Shown: in pieces, positions 26,377 through 35,072 of the stretch | Position numbering within the stretch: the stretch's first letter is position 1 | Layout: the number at the start of each line of letters is the position of its first letter | From: Haloparvum sedimenti | GTDB taxonomy: Archaea; Halobacteriota; Halobacteria; Halobacteriales; Haloferacaceae | Length of the DNA stretch: 45,627 nucleotides | Reading direction: 5' to 3' | NCBI RefSeq assembly: GCF_001462205.1 | Contig: NZ_LKIR01000142.1 | Location: forward strand, 69,966-115,592 | Program-made: the position numbers and the translations under genes | The notes under the pieces: generated by a model | Database searches by the model: none | The model's input: only the letters and a program-made list of their open reading frames with translations | What the model was told of the DNA's origin: nothing

Positions 26377-27663
26377 ATGAGTCTCGACCTCGACGCTCCG
26401 GCCCCCGAGGCCCCCGACTGCGCGGCCGACGGCGCGTGGCTCGCCTGCATCGAGTGCGGCGCGACGTTCGCCCCCTTCGAGGACGTGCGCTACACCTGCG
26501 ACGACTGCGACGGCCTGCTGGAGGTGCGGTACGCCGACCCGCCGACGTTCGACGGCTTCGGCGCGGGCGCGGACACAGAGGGTCCCGAGCGCGGCGTCTG
26601 GCGCTACCGCGAGGCGCTCCCGTTCGACCTCGGCGTCACGCTCCCCGAGGGCGACACGCCGCTCCACGAGGTCCCCCGCCTCGAGGCGGACGTGGGCGTC
26701 GACGCGCTCCGGATCAAACACGAGGGGATGAACCCCACCGGCTCGTTCAAGGACCGCGGGATGACCGTCGGCGTCCGCGTCGCCGAGGAGCTGGGCGTCG
26801 GCGCGCTCGCGTGCGCCTCCACCGGCAACACCTCCGCGGCGCTGGCGGCCTACGGCGGCCGCGCGGGCCTCGAGACGCTCGTGCTGCTCCCCGAAGGGAA
26901 GGTCGCGGCCGGCAAGATCGCGCAGGCGAGCCTCCACGGCGCCCGCATTCTGGAGGTGGATGGCAACTTCGACAGCTGTCTCGACATCGTGCAGGAGCTG
27001 GCCGCCCGCGGCGAGGCGTACCTGCTCAACTCGCTGAACCCCTTCCGGCTGGAGGGACAGAAGACGATCGGCTTCGAGATCCTGGAGGCGTTCCACGCCG
27101 ACTACGGCACCTACCCGGACCGGATCGTGCTCCCGGTCGGCAACGCCGGCAACACCGCGGCCATTTATAAGGCGTTCCGTGAGCTGGTGCAGGCCGGCGC
27201 GCTCGACCCCACCGACGTGCCGAAGATCACCGGCGTGCAGGCCGAGGGCGCGGCGCCGATGGTCGAGGCGGTCGAGGCGGGCAACGACGAGGTCCGGCGC
27301 TGGGAGGAGGTCGAGACGCGCGCGACCGCGATCCGCATCGGCAACCCCGTCAACGCGCCGAAGGCGCTCCCGGGGATCAGGAACACCGGCGGCACCGCGG
27401 TCGCCGTCTCGGACGACGAGATAACCGCGGCCCAGCGCGACCTCGCCCACGAGGGCGTCGGCGTCGAGCCGGCCTCCGCCGCCAGCGTCGCCGGGCTCAG
27501 AACACTCCGCCGCGAGGGCGTCGTGGACGACGAGGAGCAGGTGGTCTGTCTCACCACGGGCCACCTGCTGAAGGACCCCGACGCGGCCTACGCCGCCGGC
27601 GGTGACCCCGAGCCGGTCGCGAACGACGTGGACGCGGTGCTGGACCTGCTCGCGGACGAGTAG
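26377..27663 (+). CDS. thrC: threonine synthase
   Basis: ThrC turns O-phosphohomoserine into threonine using pyridoxal phosphate. The 428-residue protein has an N-terminal zinc ribbon (CIECG and CDDCD, residues about 24-48), as in many archaeal ThrC proteins. Then come the PLP lysine in NPTGSFKDRGM, CASTGNTSAALAAY, VGNAGNTAAIYKAF and TGHLLKDPD. The length is normal. A TATA-like CCTTTTACGG lies 33 bp before the ATG, leaving a very short leader. It is divergent from the propeller gene. Cysteate synthase and other fold-type II enzymes are related, but the KDRGM and zinc ribbon pattern favours ThrC. Confidence 0.92.
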   Translation: MSLDLDAPAPEAPDCAADGAWLACIECGATFAPFEDVRYTCDDCDGLLEVRYADPPTFDGFGAGADTEGPERGVWRYREALPFDLGVTLPEGDTPLHEVPRLEADVGVDALRIKHEGMNPTGSFKDRGMTVGVRVAEELGVGALACASTGNTSAALAAYGGRAGLETLVLLPEGKVAAGKIAQASLHGARILEVDGNFDSCLDIVQELAARGEAYLLNSLNPFRLEGQKTIGFEILEAFHADYGTYPDRIVLPVGNAGNTAAIYKAFRELVQAGALDPTDVPKITGVQAEGAAPMVEAVEAGNDEVRRWEEVETRATAIRIGNPVNAPKALPGIRNTGGTAVAVSDDEITAAQRDLAHEGVGVEPASAASVAGLRTLRREGVVDDEEQVVCLTTGHLLKDPDAAYAAGGDPEPVANDVDAVLDLLADE

Positions 27664-27745
27664 GGCGCGGGAATCGGAGCCGGGGCGGCCGATGCTCTCG
27701 CGATCGGCGACCGCAGCGCATCGCCTGCGCCGGGGGCTCCTCAAG

Positions 27746-27763
27746 ATCTCTCTGTTGAGAGAT
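27746..27763. terminator. 7-bp hairpin between convergent genes
   Basis: ATCTCTC-TGTT-GAGAGAT forms a perfect stem in the convergent gap between thrC and the phosphotransferase-like gene. It overlaps a TTGA-N8-TCAA motif (27755-27770) that recurs before arsR. It could act as a bidirectional terminator or as a protein-binding site. Confidence 0.35.
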
Positions 27764-27829
27764 TCTTCAACTGAACGCGAGGAACCGGACGCGTTCGGCG
27801 ACCGAGCCTCGGTCGTCGCCGGTCCCTCG

Positions 27830-28747
27830 TCACGGCAGTTCGTCCAGTATCGCGAACACTTCGTCCCGCATCATCTCGGCACGCTTCGCGGTCTCGGTCC
27901 GGCCTCGTTGCTCCTGCACGTACAGCGACTCGAAGTAGTAGACCAGATTCAGCAGGACGTACGCCGGCCGTCGCGCGTCGAATCCCGCCGGGAGCGAGCG
28001 GACGGACTCGTACCCCTCCCGGAAGCGCCGTCGCAGCTCCCCGGGCTCCGGGCCGAAGGTCGGCATGCTCGTTCGCCAGTAGTCGAACTCGCCGGGGGCC
28101 GCGACGGCGTGCTCGAAATCCACCAGACACGCGACGCGACCGTCGGCGACCGCGACGTGTTCCGGCGTCGCCCAGCCGTGACAACACACCGGCTCGTCCG
28201 CCCCGTCGAGGAGGCTCGGACGCTCGACGAGATGGTCGAGGACGGCGTTCGCGACATCGGCGTGACCGTGTCGGGCGAGGATCGGGCGGTGGCGGCGGAC
28301 GTACGCGAGCGCGGCGTCGTGCCACGAGTCGTCGCCGTCGATCGCCAGCTCGCCCCCCTCGGCATCGAACCGTCCGTATCGGTCGACCGTCCCTCTCGTC
28401 TCGGCGTGTAGCGTCGCCAGCCCTCGTCCCGCGGCGTGCGCCCACGTCTCGTCGGCGTGGTGCTGCTCGTCGGGGCCCGGCGCGTCGGAGCGCCACGCGG
28501 CGACGTAGTACCCGTCAGCAACGAGCAGCGTCTCGGGGACGGGAACGGAGGTCTCCCGTCCGACGAAGTCGATGACCCGACCCTCGATTCCCGCGTTTCC
28601 GGTCGGTCCGGTGTCGCCCTTGTACACCGCACGCCGACCGTCGACGACCACCTCGTACACCTCGTGGGGCGGGACGTCGTGTAACTGGCGAACGATTCCG
28701 TGACTGTCGAACTGACTGCTGAGCCGGTTTCGAACTCGGTGGGACAT
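27830..28747 (-). CDS. aminoglycoside phosphotransferase-like protein with altered catalytic loop
   Basis: A 305-residue protein of the APH/choline kinase fold. The N-lobe has AVYKGDTG, where K43 would be the ATP lysine. The C-lobe has CCHGWATPEHVAV followed by VACLVDFEHAVAAPGEFDYW. In active family members the first motif reads H-G-D-X4-N. Here W192 takes the place of the catalytic Asp and H197 that of the Asn, while the metal-binding D210 of the DFE motif is kept. It may be a pseudokinase or use another mechanism. The ATG at 28747 is chosen because the sequence upstream has no homologous character. Its codon use is slightly less GC-biased than its neighbours. Confidence 0.75.
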   Translation of the reverse strand: MSHRVRNRLSSQFDSHGIVRQLHDVPPHEVYEVVVDGRRAVYKGDTGPTGNAGIEGRVIDFVGRETSVPVPETLLVADGYYVAAWRSDAPGPDEQHHADETWAHAAGRGLATLHAETRGTVDRYGRFDAEGGELAIDGDDSWHDAALAYVRRHRPILARHGHADVANAVLDHLVERPSLLDGADEPVCCHGWATPEHVAVADGRVACLVDFEHAVAAPGEFDYWRTSMPTFGPEPGELRRRFREGYESVRSLPAGFDARRPAYVLLNLVYYFESLYVQEQRGRTETAKRAEMMRDEVFAILDELP

Positions 28748-28955
28748 GGTGAGCGCCGCGTTACGGGCGGCGACCGGTCGTGCCTCGCACGGTGCTGCGG
28801 CTACGACCGGGAGATTCGAACGGATCGACCGGCGGGATCGACAAAAACGTACGGATCGGCACGCCCCCCCGCCCTCGCCGGTGGTCGCCGGAGCCCGGCA
28901 CGCACCGTGCCCGAGTCCGGCCTGATCTCGAACCGCTTCGACGCCACACCGCAAC

Positions 28956-28977
28956 AATTACTTGAACAGACTCTCAA
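28956..28977 (+). promoter_or_regulatory. arsR promoter with adjacent TTGA-N8-TCAA palindrome
   Basis: The AT-rich TATA-like AATTACTT (28956-28963) is directly followed by the inverted repeat TTGA-acagactc-TCAA (28962-28977), about 11 bp before the arsR ATG. The position suits an autoregulatory ArsR operator. Confidence 0.5.
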
Positions 28978-28987
28978 CTATCTTCCG

Positions 28988-29386
28988 ATGGCTCAAGCCA
29001 CGGACCGGTTGCAACGCTATCTGGAGGACGAACTCGGGGAGTGTCGCAGCGAGGACGTCGACCGGCGGCTCGACGAGCTCGGGACGCTGGAGGCCGCGCT
29101 CGGGGCCGGACAGGTCGAGGCGGAGCTCGGCGTGCTCTCGGCGCTGGCGAACGAGACGCGCTACACGCTGGCGCGCGTGCTCGTGGCCGCCGGCGAGGAG
29201 CTGTGCGTCTGCGAGCTGCAGGCGGTCGTCGACGTGAGCGAGAGCGGGCTCAGCCACGCGCTCTCCGACCTCGCGGACGCCGGGCTCGTCGAGGGCCGCA
29301 AGGACGGCCGCTGGAAGAAGTACCGCGCGACGAACCGCGCCGTCGCGCTGGTGACGGTGCTTGACGGGAGCGTCTCGGATGAGTGA
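28988..29386 (+). CDS. arsR: ArsR-family metalloregulator
   Basis: ArsR proteins repress arsenic genes until As(III) or Sb(III) binds. The 132-residue protein has a winged helix: LSALANETRYTLARVL, then ELCVCELQAVVDVSESGLSHALSDLADAGLVEGRKDGRW. C73 and C75 in the ELCVCEL segment match the metal-sensing cysteines of ArsR/SmtB proteins. A 40-residue N-terminal extension precedes the domain. The ATG at 28988 follows a TATA box and a palindrome. The stop overlaps the acr3 start by 8 bp (ATGAGTGA), so the two are translationally coupled. Confidence 0.9.
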   Translation: MAQATDRLQRYLEDELGECRSEDVDRRLDELGTLEAALGAGQVEAELGVLSALANETRYTLARVLVAAGEELCVCELQAVVDVSESGLSHALSDLADAGLVEGRKDGRWKKYRATNRAVALVTVLDGSVSDE

Positions 29387-30554
29387 CGTGGCCCACGAGC
29401 ACGGCCCGGACTGCGGCTGTGAAGCCTGCGGCGACCCGCGCTCGATGGACTTTCTGGATAAGTACCTCACCGTCTGGATCGCGGGCGCGATGGCGCTCGG
29501 CGTCGGGCTTGGCTTCCTGGCGCCGTCGGTGACCGCGCCGATTCAGGACCTCCACCTCGTGGAGATCGGGCTGGTGCTGATGATGTACCCGCCGCTGGCG
29601 AAGGTGGACTACTCGCGGCTCCCGACCGTGTTCAGGAACTGGCGCGTCTTGGGTCTGAGCCTCGCACAGAACTGGCTGATCGGCCCGACGCTGATGTTCG
29701 GGCTGGCGGTGTTCTTCTTCAGCGGGCTGGTGCCCGGCTTCCCGGCGCGGCCGGAGTTCTTTCTCGGGCTCGTCTTCATCGGGATGGCGCGCTGTATCGC
29801 GATGGTGCTCGTCTGGAACGAGCTCGCGGAGGGGTCGACGGAGTACGTCACCGGGCTGGTCGCGTTCAACAGCCTCTTTCAGATCCTCACCTACGGCGTC
29901 TACGTCTGGTTCTTCGCGCTCGTGCTCCCGCCGCTGCTCGGGATGGACGCGCTCGTCGCAGGAATAACCACCTTCGACGTGAGCGTCGCGCAGGTGTTCG
30001 AGGCCATCGTCGTCTTCCTCGGGATCCCCTTCGCGGCCGGCTTCCTCTCGCGGTACGTCGGCACCCGCGTCAAGAGCGAGGAGTGGTACGAGACCGAGTT
30101 CGTCCCCCGGATCGACCCGCTGACGCTGCTCGCGCTGCTGTTCACCGTCGTCGTGATGTTCGCCACGCAGGGCGAGGCGATCGTCGCGGCGCCGACGGAC
30201 GTGCTGCTGCTGGCGGTCCCGCTGACGATCTACTTCGTCGTGATGTTCCTCGTCAGCTTCGGCATGGGCCGGGGGATCGGCGCGGACTACTCGACGACGA
30301 CCGCGGTCGGCTTCACCGCCGCGTCGAACAACTTCGAGCTGGCCATCGCCGTCGCAGTCGCCGTCTTCGGAGTCGGCTCCGGCGTCGCGTTCGCGACGGT
30401 CGTCGGCCCGCTCATCGAGGTCCCGGTGCTGCTCGGCTTGGTGAAGGTCGCGCTCCACTTCCAGGACCGGTTCGACTGGACCGGCTTCGACACCGGTAGC
30501 CTCGACGCCCCGGCCGCTGATACCTCGGCCACGGACGCACCGAACGACGACTGA
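29379..30554 (+). CDS. arsB: ACR3-family arsenite efflux transporter
   Basis: ACR3 pumps export arsenite from the cell. The 391-residue protein has about ten membrane helices and family motifs: MMYPPLAKVDYSRLP, MARCIAMVLVWNELA with the conserved Cys, and FTAASNNFELAIAVAVAVFG. A hydrophilic N-terminal extension (HEHGPDCGCEACGD) holds three cysteines and histidines, which may pick up arsenite or metal before transport; this is not typical of bacterial ACR3. The ATG at 29379 overlaps the arsR stop. The open frame begins a few codons earlier, but coupling to arsR decides the start. Confidence 0.93.
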   Translation: MSDVAHEHGPDCGCEACGDPRSMDFLDKYLTVWIAGAMALGVGLGFLAPSVTAPIQDLHLVEIGLVLMMYPPLAKVDYSRLPTVFRNWRVLGLSLAQNWLIGPTLMFGLAVFFFSGLVPGFPARPEFFLGLVFIGMARCIAMVLVWNELAEGSTEYVTGLVAFNSLFQILTYGVYVWFFALVLPPLLGMDALVAGITTFDVSVAQVFEAIVVFLGIPFAAGFLSRYVGTRVKSEEWYETEFVPRIDPLTLLALLFTVVVMFATQGEAIVAAPTDVLLLAVPLTIYFVVMFLVSFGMGRGIGADYSTTTAVGFTAASNNFELAIAVAVAVFGVGSGVAFATVVGPLIEVPVLLGLVKVALHFQDRFDWTGFDTGSLDAPAADTSATDAPNDD

Positions 30555-30590
30555 GACCCCGATAATCATCCACTCACACGCACTACAACC

Positions 30591-31046
30591 ATGACCCAGA
30601 ACACATCCACCGACCCGATCCGCGTCGCCTTCATGTGCGTTCAGAACGCCGGCCGCTCGCAGATGTCGACCGCCTTCGCGGAGCGCGAGCGCGAGGCGCG
30701 CGGACTGACCGACAGCGTCGAGATCCTCACCGGCGGCACCCGCCCCGCGGACGCCGTCCACGAGGAGGTCGTCGACGCGATGGCCGACCGCGGTATCGAC
30801 ATCTCGGACCGCACGCCTCGGGCGATCACCGAGGAGGAACTGCAGTCCTGCGACTACGTCGCGACGATGGGCTGTTCCACGCTCGACGTGGGGACCGTCG
30901 GCGAGGGGACGGACGTGCGCGACTGGGCGCTCACCGACCCCGACGGCGGCTCCCCCGAGGCGGTCGCCGCGATCCGCGACGAGATCGAGGAGCGCGTCTC
31001 CGACCTGTTCGACGAGATCGAGGCCGCGATCGAGACGGGGACCTGA
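30591..31046 (+). CDS. arsC: arsenate reductase, low-molecular-weight phosphatase type
   Basis: ArsC reduces arsenate to arsenite, the substrate of the ACR3 pump. The 151-residue protein has the C-X5-R signature CVQNAGRSQ with C16 and R22, and a conserved DWALTDPDG segment supplying the general acid. Cysteines further on (SCDYVATMGCS) could form the relay disulfides used by thioredoxin-linked ArsC. It lies 36 bp after acr3, and a TATA-like ATAATCA about 27 bp upstream of the ATG suggests it also has its own promoter. A protein tyrosine phosphatase role is the alternative, but the ars context favours ArsC. Confidence 0.88.
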   Translation: MTQNTSTDPIRVAFMCVQNAGRSQMSTAFAEREREARGLTDSVEILTGGTRPADAVHEEVVDAMADRGIDISDRTPRAITEEELQSCDYVATMGCSTLDVGTVGEGTDVRDWALTDPDGGSPEAVAAIRDEIEERVSDLFDEIEAAIETGT

Positions 31047-31098
31047 GTCCCCGCCCCGGACCGGACCCTTTTCCCGGCGGCCGCCCGCACGACCGGGC

Positions 31099-31800
31099 AT
31101 GAGTACGGTCGCGCTCGCGCTCGTCGCCGTCGTTCCCGTCGTCGCGTTCCTCGCGGCGACGGTCGGCCCGCTGTACGCCGCCGACCGGTTCCGCGAGACG
31201 CGGCCGCCGACCGACGCCGAGCGACGGCGCCTCGACGCCCTCCGGGAAGAAGCTGGACTCGATGTCGAGCGCGTCGCGGTGTTCTCGCCGAGCGGCGGGC
31301 AGAAACCCGACGACGCAGAGGTATCCGACGACGCAGAGGGGAGCGACGACCCCGGATCGGTCGAGATCTCCGTCCGCGGCCCGCCCGGTCGGCGCGTCCT
31401 GTTTCTCACACCGGGCGTGTTCGACCTCGAGGACGGAACCGCGACCGCCCTGCTGGCCGCGGAGGCGGGACGGCTCGTGACCTACTACAACGAGTTCCGC
31501 GCCGTCGCGACCGCCGCGGTGCTGGCGCTGCTGGCAGCGGTGGTGACGACGCTCGTCCCCTTCGAGGCGGGCTTTTCCGCGTTGGCCGCGGTCGGCTTCG
31601 TCGCCTTCTGGGCCGGTCGGCGCGTGCAGTACGCGGCGGACGCGCGGGCGGCCGACCGCGTGGGCGCGGAGACGCTCGCGGACGCCTTCGAGCGCGCGGC
31701 CGCGCTCCGCGGCGTCGAGCCCGAGACCGGGACGTGGCGGACGTGGTTCGAGGTGCAGCCGCCGCTGGGGGATCGGATCGCACGCCTGCGTGAGCGGTAG
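31099..31800 (+). CDS. M48-like membrane protein lacking the zinc protease site
   Basis: A 233-residue protein with an N-terminal membrane helix, a soluble segment, two further helices (about 134-152 and 156-173) and a C-terminal motif PPLGDRIARLRER typical of HtpX/M48 peptidases. Where those proteases have HEXXH, this one reads LLAAEAGRL (residues 118-126), with A121 and R125 in place of the zinc histidines and only E122 kept. The downstream Glu ligand also appears lost (YAADARAADRV). The product is probably an inactive relative. It follows arsC by 52 bp but has its own TATA-like CCCTTTTC. Confidence 0.72.
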   Translation: MSTVALALVAVVPVVAFLAATVGPLYAADRFRETRPPTDAERRRLDALREEAGLDVERVAVFSPSGGQKPDDAEVSDDAEGSDDPGSVEISVRGPPGRRVLFLTPGVFDLEDGTATALLAAEAGRLVTYYNEFRAVATAAVLALLAAVVTTLVPFEAGFSALAAVGFVAFWAGRRVQYAADARAADRVGAETLADAFERAAALRGVEPETGTWRTWFEVQPPLGDRIARLRER

Positions 31801-31883
31801 GCGTCGTCGTCGCGCGGCGTCGATCGTCGCCGCCCCCGTCGCGGAGCGACGGAGTTAGGGGCCGGGACGGCGGAGTCGCCGGC

Positions 31884-33182
31884 ATGGAGACGCTCGTCAT
31901 CGCGGGCGGCCGGGTCCTCCGCCCGGACGGCCGCGTCACCGAGGACGACGTACTGGTCGACGCCGACGCGGGCACGATAGAGGCGGTCGGGCCGGACCTA
32001 GAGGGCGACCGTCGGCTCGACGCCGAGGGCGGCGTGGTGATGCCGGGGCTCGTCAACGCCCACACCCACGTCGCGATGACCCTGCTCCGCGGCTACGCCG
32101 ACGACAAGGAGCTCGACGCCTGGCTCCAGGAGGATATCTGGCCGGCCGAGGCCGAGCTGACCCCCGAGGACGTGGAGGTCGGCGCGGAGCTCGGCCTGCT
32201 GGAGATGATCCGCTCGGGGACGACCGCCTTCGCGGACATGTACTTCGAGATGGACCGCGTGGCCGCGGCCGTCGACCGCGCGGGGCTTCGGGCCAGACTC
32301 GGCCACGGCGTCGTCACGGTCGGGAAAGAGGACGCGGACGCGACCGCGGACGTGGAGGAGTCGATCGCAGTGGCGACGGAGCTCGACGGCGCCGCCGACG
32401 GGCGGATACGGACGATGTTCGCGCCCCACTCGCTGACGACCGTGGGCGAAGCGTACCTCCGCGAGGGGCTGGAACTCGCGGCCGCTCACGACCTGCCAGT
32501 CCACCTCCACGCAAACGAGACGAGCGACGAGGTCGCGCCCATCGTCGAGGAGCGCGGCGAGCGCCCGATCGAGTACGCCGAGGACGCCGGCGCGCTCGGT
32601 CCGGGGAACTTCTTCGCGCACGGCGTCCACGTCGACGATGCGGAGATCGCGCGGCTCGCCGCGACCGACACCGCGGTCGTTCACTGCCCCGCATCGAACA
32701 TGAAGCTCGCGAGCGGGCTGGCCCCGGTCCAGCGCCTCCGCGACGCCGGCGTGACGGTGGGAATCGGGACGGACGGCGCCGCCTCGAACAACGACCTCGA
32801 CCTGTTCGACGAGATGCGCGACGCGGCGATGGTCGGCAAGGTCGCCGCGGACGACCCCGCGGCGGTCCCTGCTGAGGCGGTCGTGGAGATGGCGACCGCG
32901 GGCGGCGCCGCCGCGACCGGCCTCCCCGGCGGGCGGGTGGAGGCCGGCGCGGCCGCGGACCTGATCGTCGTCGACTTCGACGCGCCGCACCTCACGCCGA
33001 CCCACGATGTCGTCTCGCACCTCGCGTACGCCGCCCGCGGGTCGGACGTGCGCCACACGGTCTGTGACGGCGCGGTACTGATGGAGAACCGCGACGTGCT
33101 GACGCTGGACGCGGAGGCGGTACAGGACCGGGCCGCCGAACACGCCGCCGACCTCGTGGCGCGCGTCGACGCCGCGAAGTAG
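31884..33182 (+). CDS. amidohydrolase, SAH/MTA/5'-deoxyadenosine deaminase type
   Basis: A 432-residue metal-dependent deaminase. Metal ligands are visible in GLVNAHTHVAM (H60, H62), PVHLHANETSDE, FAHGVHVDD and GIGTDGAASNNDLD. Members of this family deaminate S-adenosylhomocysteine, methylthioadenosine or 5'-deoxyadenosine to the inosyl products. The methanogen DadD enzyme acts on all three. Together with ahcY at 16.7 kb it would help recycle the by-products of SAM chemistry; the two genes are not adjacent. Chlorohydrolases and guanine deaminases are related, but the NETSDE and TDGAASNNDLD motifs favour this subgroup. Confidence 0.85.
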   Translation: METLVIAGGRVLRPDGRVTEDDVLVDADAGTIEAVGPDLEGDRRLDAEGGVVMPGLVNAHTHVAMTLLRGYADDKELDAWLQEDIWPAEAELTPEDVEVGAELGLLEMIRSGTTAFADMYFEMDRVAAAVDRAGLRARLGHGVVTVGKEDADATADVEESIAVATELDGAADGRIRTMFAPHSLTTVGEAYLREGLELAAAHDLPVHLHANETSDEVAPIVEERGERPIEYAEDAGALGPGNFFAHGVHVDDAEIARLAATDTAVVHCPASNMKLASGLAPVQRLRDAGVTVGIGTDGAASNNDLDLFDEMRDAAMVGKVAADDPAAVPAEAVVEMATAGGAAATGLPGGRVEAGAAADLIVVDFDAPHLTPTHDVVSHLAYAARGSDVRHTVCDGAVLMENRDVLTLDAEAVQDRAAEHAADLVARVDAAK

Positions 33183-33241
33183 GCGGGGCCGAGACTGCGG
33201 AGCGGAGACCGCAAGGCGGTCGTCGACCGGATCCGCACCGC

Positions 33242-33457
33242 TCAGTCGACGATGATGTCGTCGCCGTCGACGGTCGGCTCCGGGTCGGACTGCATGTGCT
33301 CCTGATAGCGGTCGATCCAGCCGGCGAAGCAGTCGGGGCAGAGCCGCTGGGTGTCGATGTTGGCCCGGTCGACGCTGAGCCGCACCGTGCGCGCGAGCGC
33401 GTCCGCGGTCGCGTCGCCGCAGGCGTCGCAGGGGTCGTCCGGCGGGGCGTCGCTCAT
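33242..33457 (-). CDS. small zinc-ribbon protein
   Basis: A 71-residue protein with two cysteine pairs, CDACG near residue 10 and CPDC near residue 40, that can form one zinc ribbon. The rest is acidic and soluble. It is a common type of haloarchaeal zinc microprotein, possibly DUF7569-like, with no known function. It lies 69 bp downstream of the uracil phosphoribosyltransferase gene on the same strand and could share its transcript. Confidence 0.72.
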   Translation of the reverse strand: MSDAPPDDPCDACGDATADALARTVRLSVDRANIDTQRLCPDCFAGWIDRYQEHMQSDPEPTVDGDDIIVD

Positions 33458-33526
33458 ACCCCGTCGTCGGAGGGAACTGCCATAGTCGTTACGCGCGCGA
33501 CACGCCGCGTTCGAGCGCGCGCGGCG

Positions 33527-34204
33527 CTACGTCGTCCGGAACGCGCGGTCGCCGGCGTCGCCGAGGCCCGGGATGATGAACCCCTCCTCGTTGAGGTGGT
33601 CGTCGATGGCGACGGTCAGCAGGTCGGCGTCCGGGAACCCCTCGCTCACGCGGACCAGTCCGTCCGGCGCGGAGACCGCCGAGAGCACGAAGAGGTTCTC
33701 GTAGGCGTCCGCCTCCGCGAGGATGTGGTCGAGGACGGCACACATCGTCGACCCGGTCGCGAGCATCGGGTCGGCGACGATGATCGTGTCGTCGGAGCTG
33801 ATCTCGGGGAGCTTCACGTAGTCGATGGTGATGGGGAACTCGCCCGCCTCGTTCATCCCGGCTTCCTCGTCGCGGCCGGCGGAGATGACGCCCTGCTTGG
33901 CGCGCGGGAAGGCCTTCAGCAGTCCCTCCACGAACGGGGTCGCGGCGCGGAGGACGTTGATGATCACCACGTCGTCGAGCCCCTTCACGCGCTCGCCGGT
34001 GGTCTCCTCCAGCGGCGTCTCGACGGGGACGTACTCCGTCTCCATCGCGCCGTCGATGATCTCGTAGCCGCAGATCCGACCGAGCTTCACCAGCCCCTTC
34101 CGGAACGCGACCTGCTCCGTCTCCACGTCGCGGAGCCGCGAGAGCGTGTCCTTCGCCAGCGCGTGCGTGATGAGGTGCGCGTCGTCTCGGTCCTCGATGG
34201 TCAT
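33527..34204 (-). CDS. upp: uracil phosphoribosyltransferase
   Basis: Upp salvages uracil by joining it to PRPP to give UMP. The 225-residue protein has the PRPP-binding motif [14 protein letters not shown] and the uracil-site C-terminus [11 protein letters not shown]. The N-terminal part ([29 protein letters not shown]) also fits. The ATG at 34204 is chosen because [12 protein letters not shown] is the homologous start and a TATA-like GTTTTAAG lies about 28 bp upstream. The stop is followed by the small zinc-ribbon gene. Confidence 0.95.
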   Translation of the reverse strand: MTIEDRDDAHLITHALAKDTLSRLRDVETEQVAFRKGLVKLGRICGYEIIDGAMETEYVPVETPLEETTGERVKGLDDVVIINVLRAATPFVEGLLKAFPRAKQGVISAGRDEEAGMNEAGEFPITIDYVKLPEISSDDTIIVADPMLATGSTMCAVLDHILAEADAYENLFVLSAVSAPDGLVRVSEGFPDADLLTVAIDDHLNEEGFIIPGLGDAGDRAFRTT

Positions 34205-34310
34205 TACCCGTGAGCGGGGTCGGCTGACCCTTAAAACACCTGTATCGCCCGCGTGGGTCGTCAGCGCGGGGCATCCTGACGCCCCTCGTGCTGTCGACAT
34301 GCTCCGGCCC

Positions 34311-34586
34311 CTACTGCAACACGAGCACGTACGTCAGCGCGAACAACACGATCGCCGCGGTCGCGACGTTGACCGGGGTGTACGCCACCAGTCCGAGTAG
34401 CCCCATTCCCCAGACGGCGATCCACGCGAACGTCGCCGACAGCACCGCGTTCAGCCCCAACAGGACGAGCGGACTGCCCGACGACGACGCGACTGCGTCC
34501 TCGAACCCCGCCGGGTCCTCCCGGTCCTCACTCCCGGCGCCTTCCCCCGCCGCGTCCTCGCGGTCGCCCCCGTCCGATTCGCTCAT
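34311..34586 (-). CDS. small two-helix membrane protein with acidic N-terminus
   Basis: A 91-residue protein. The first 40 residues are Asp/Glu/Gly-rich and probably disordered. Two membrane helices follow (about 44-64 and 68-89), ending almost at the C-terminus. The ATG at 34586 has a TATA-like GGTTAAG about 28 bp upstream, so the longer open frame to 34679 is rejected. It lies directly upstream of upp on the same strand (106 bp). The family and function are not known to me. Confidence 0.65.
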   Translation of the reverse strand: MSESDGGDREDAAGEGAGSEDREDPAGFEDAVASSSGSPLVLLGLNAVLSATFAWIAVWGMGLLGLVAYTPVNVATAAIVLFALTYVLVLQ

Positions 34587-34684
34587 GTCCCAGTTCGGGA
34601 GGAGCGACCACTTAACCGTTCGCCGCGTTGGAGCGTGCGAGTGACCCACACACTCATTGCGTCGCGACCCGAACCCCATCCGTC

Positions 34685-35008
34685 ATGCGCCGTCCTGCGC
34701 TCCGCAACGCGGAGGGAACGCCGGTCGACCCGGTGCCCGTGCTGGTGGTGGTCGCACTCGCGTTCATGGTCTCGGTCTCCATCGGCCCGATATACGGGCA
34801 GGCGTACGGGCTCTCGCTGGCGGCGTCGCTCGCCGTCTCCGGGGGCGCGTTCCTGCTGACCGCGGTCGGGGCGTACCGCTGGTTGGTCCGGGATGCGCAC
34901 CCGGAGGTAGCCGGTGAGGTCGACCCCGCCGACCGCTTCGCCACGCTGGTGTACCTCGCGCTGGCGCTGCTGGCGCTCTTCGTCGGATTGACGGTTCCCC
35001 TTCTGTGA
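34685..35008 (+). CDS. small membrane protein
   Basis: A 107-residue protein with three predicted membrane helices (about 18-36, 43-64 and 86-105) and a short charged loop (RDAHPEVAGEVDPADRF) between the second and third. It starts MRRPALRNAEGTPVD at the ATG at 34685; an upstream ATG in frame lies under the divergent promoter. No motif suggests a function. Confidence 0.65.
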   Translation: MRRPALRNAEGTPVDPVPVLVVVALAFMVSVSIGPIYGQAYGLSLAASLAVSGGAFLLTAVGAYRWLVRDAHPEVAGEVDPADRFATLVYLALALLALFVGLTVPLL

Positions 35009-35072
35009 CTGCCGTGCGAACAGTTCGCACGAACGGGGTGGTGTTTAGGCCCGCGGTGCCAAAGCGCTCAGC

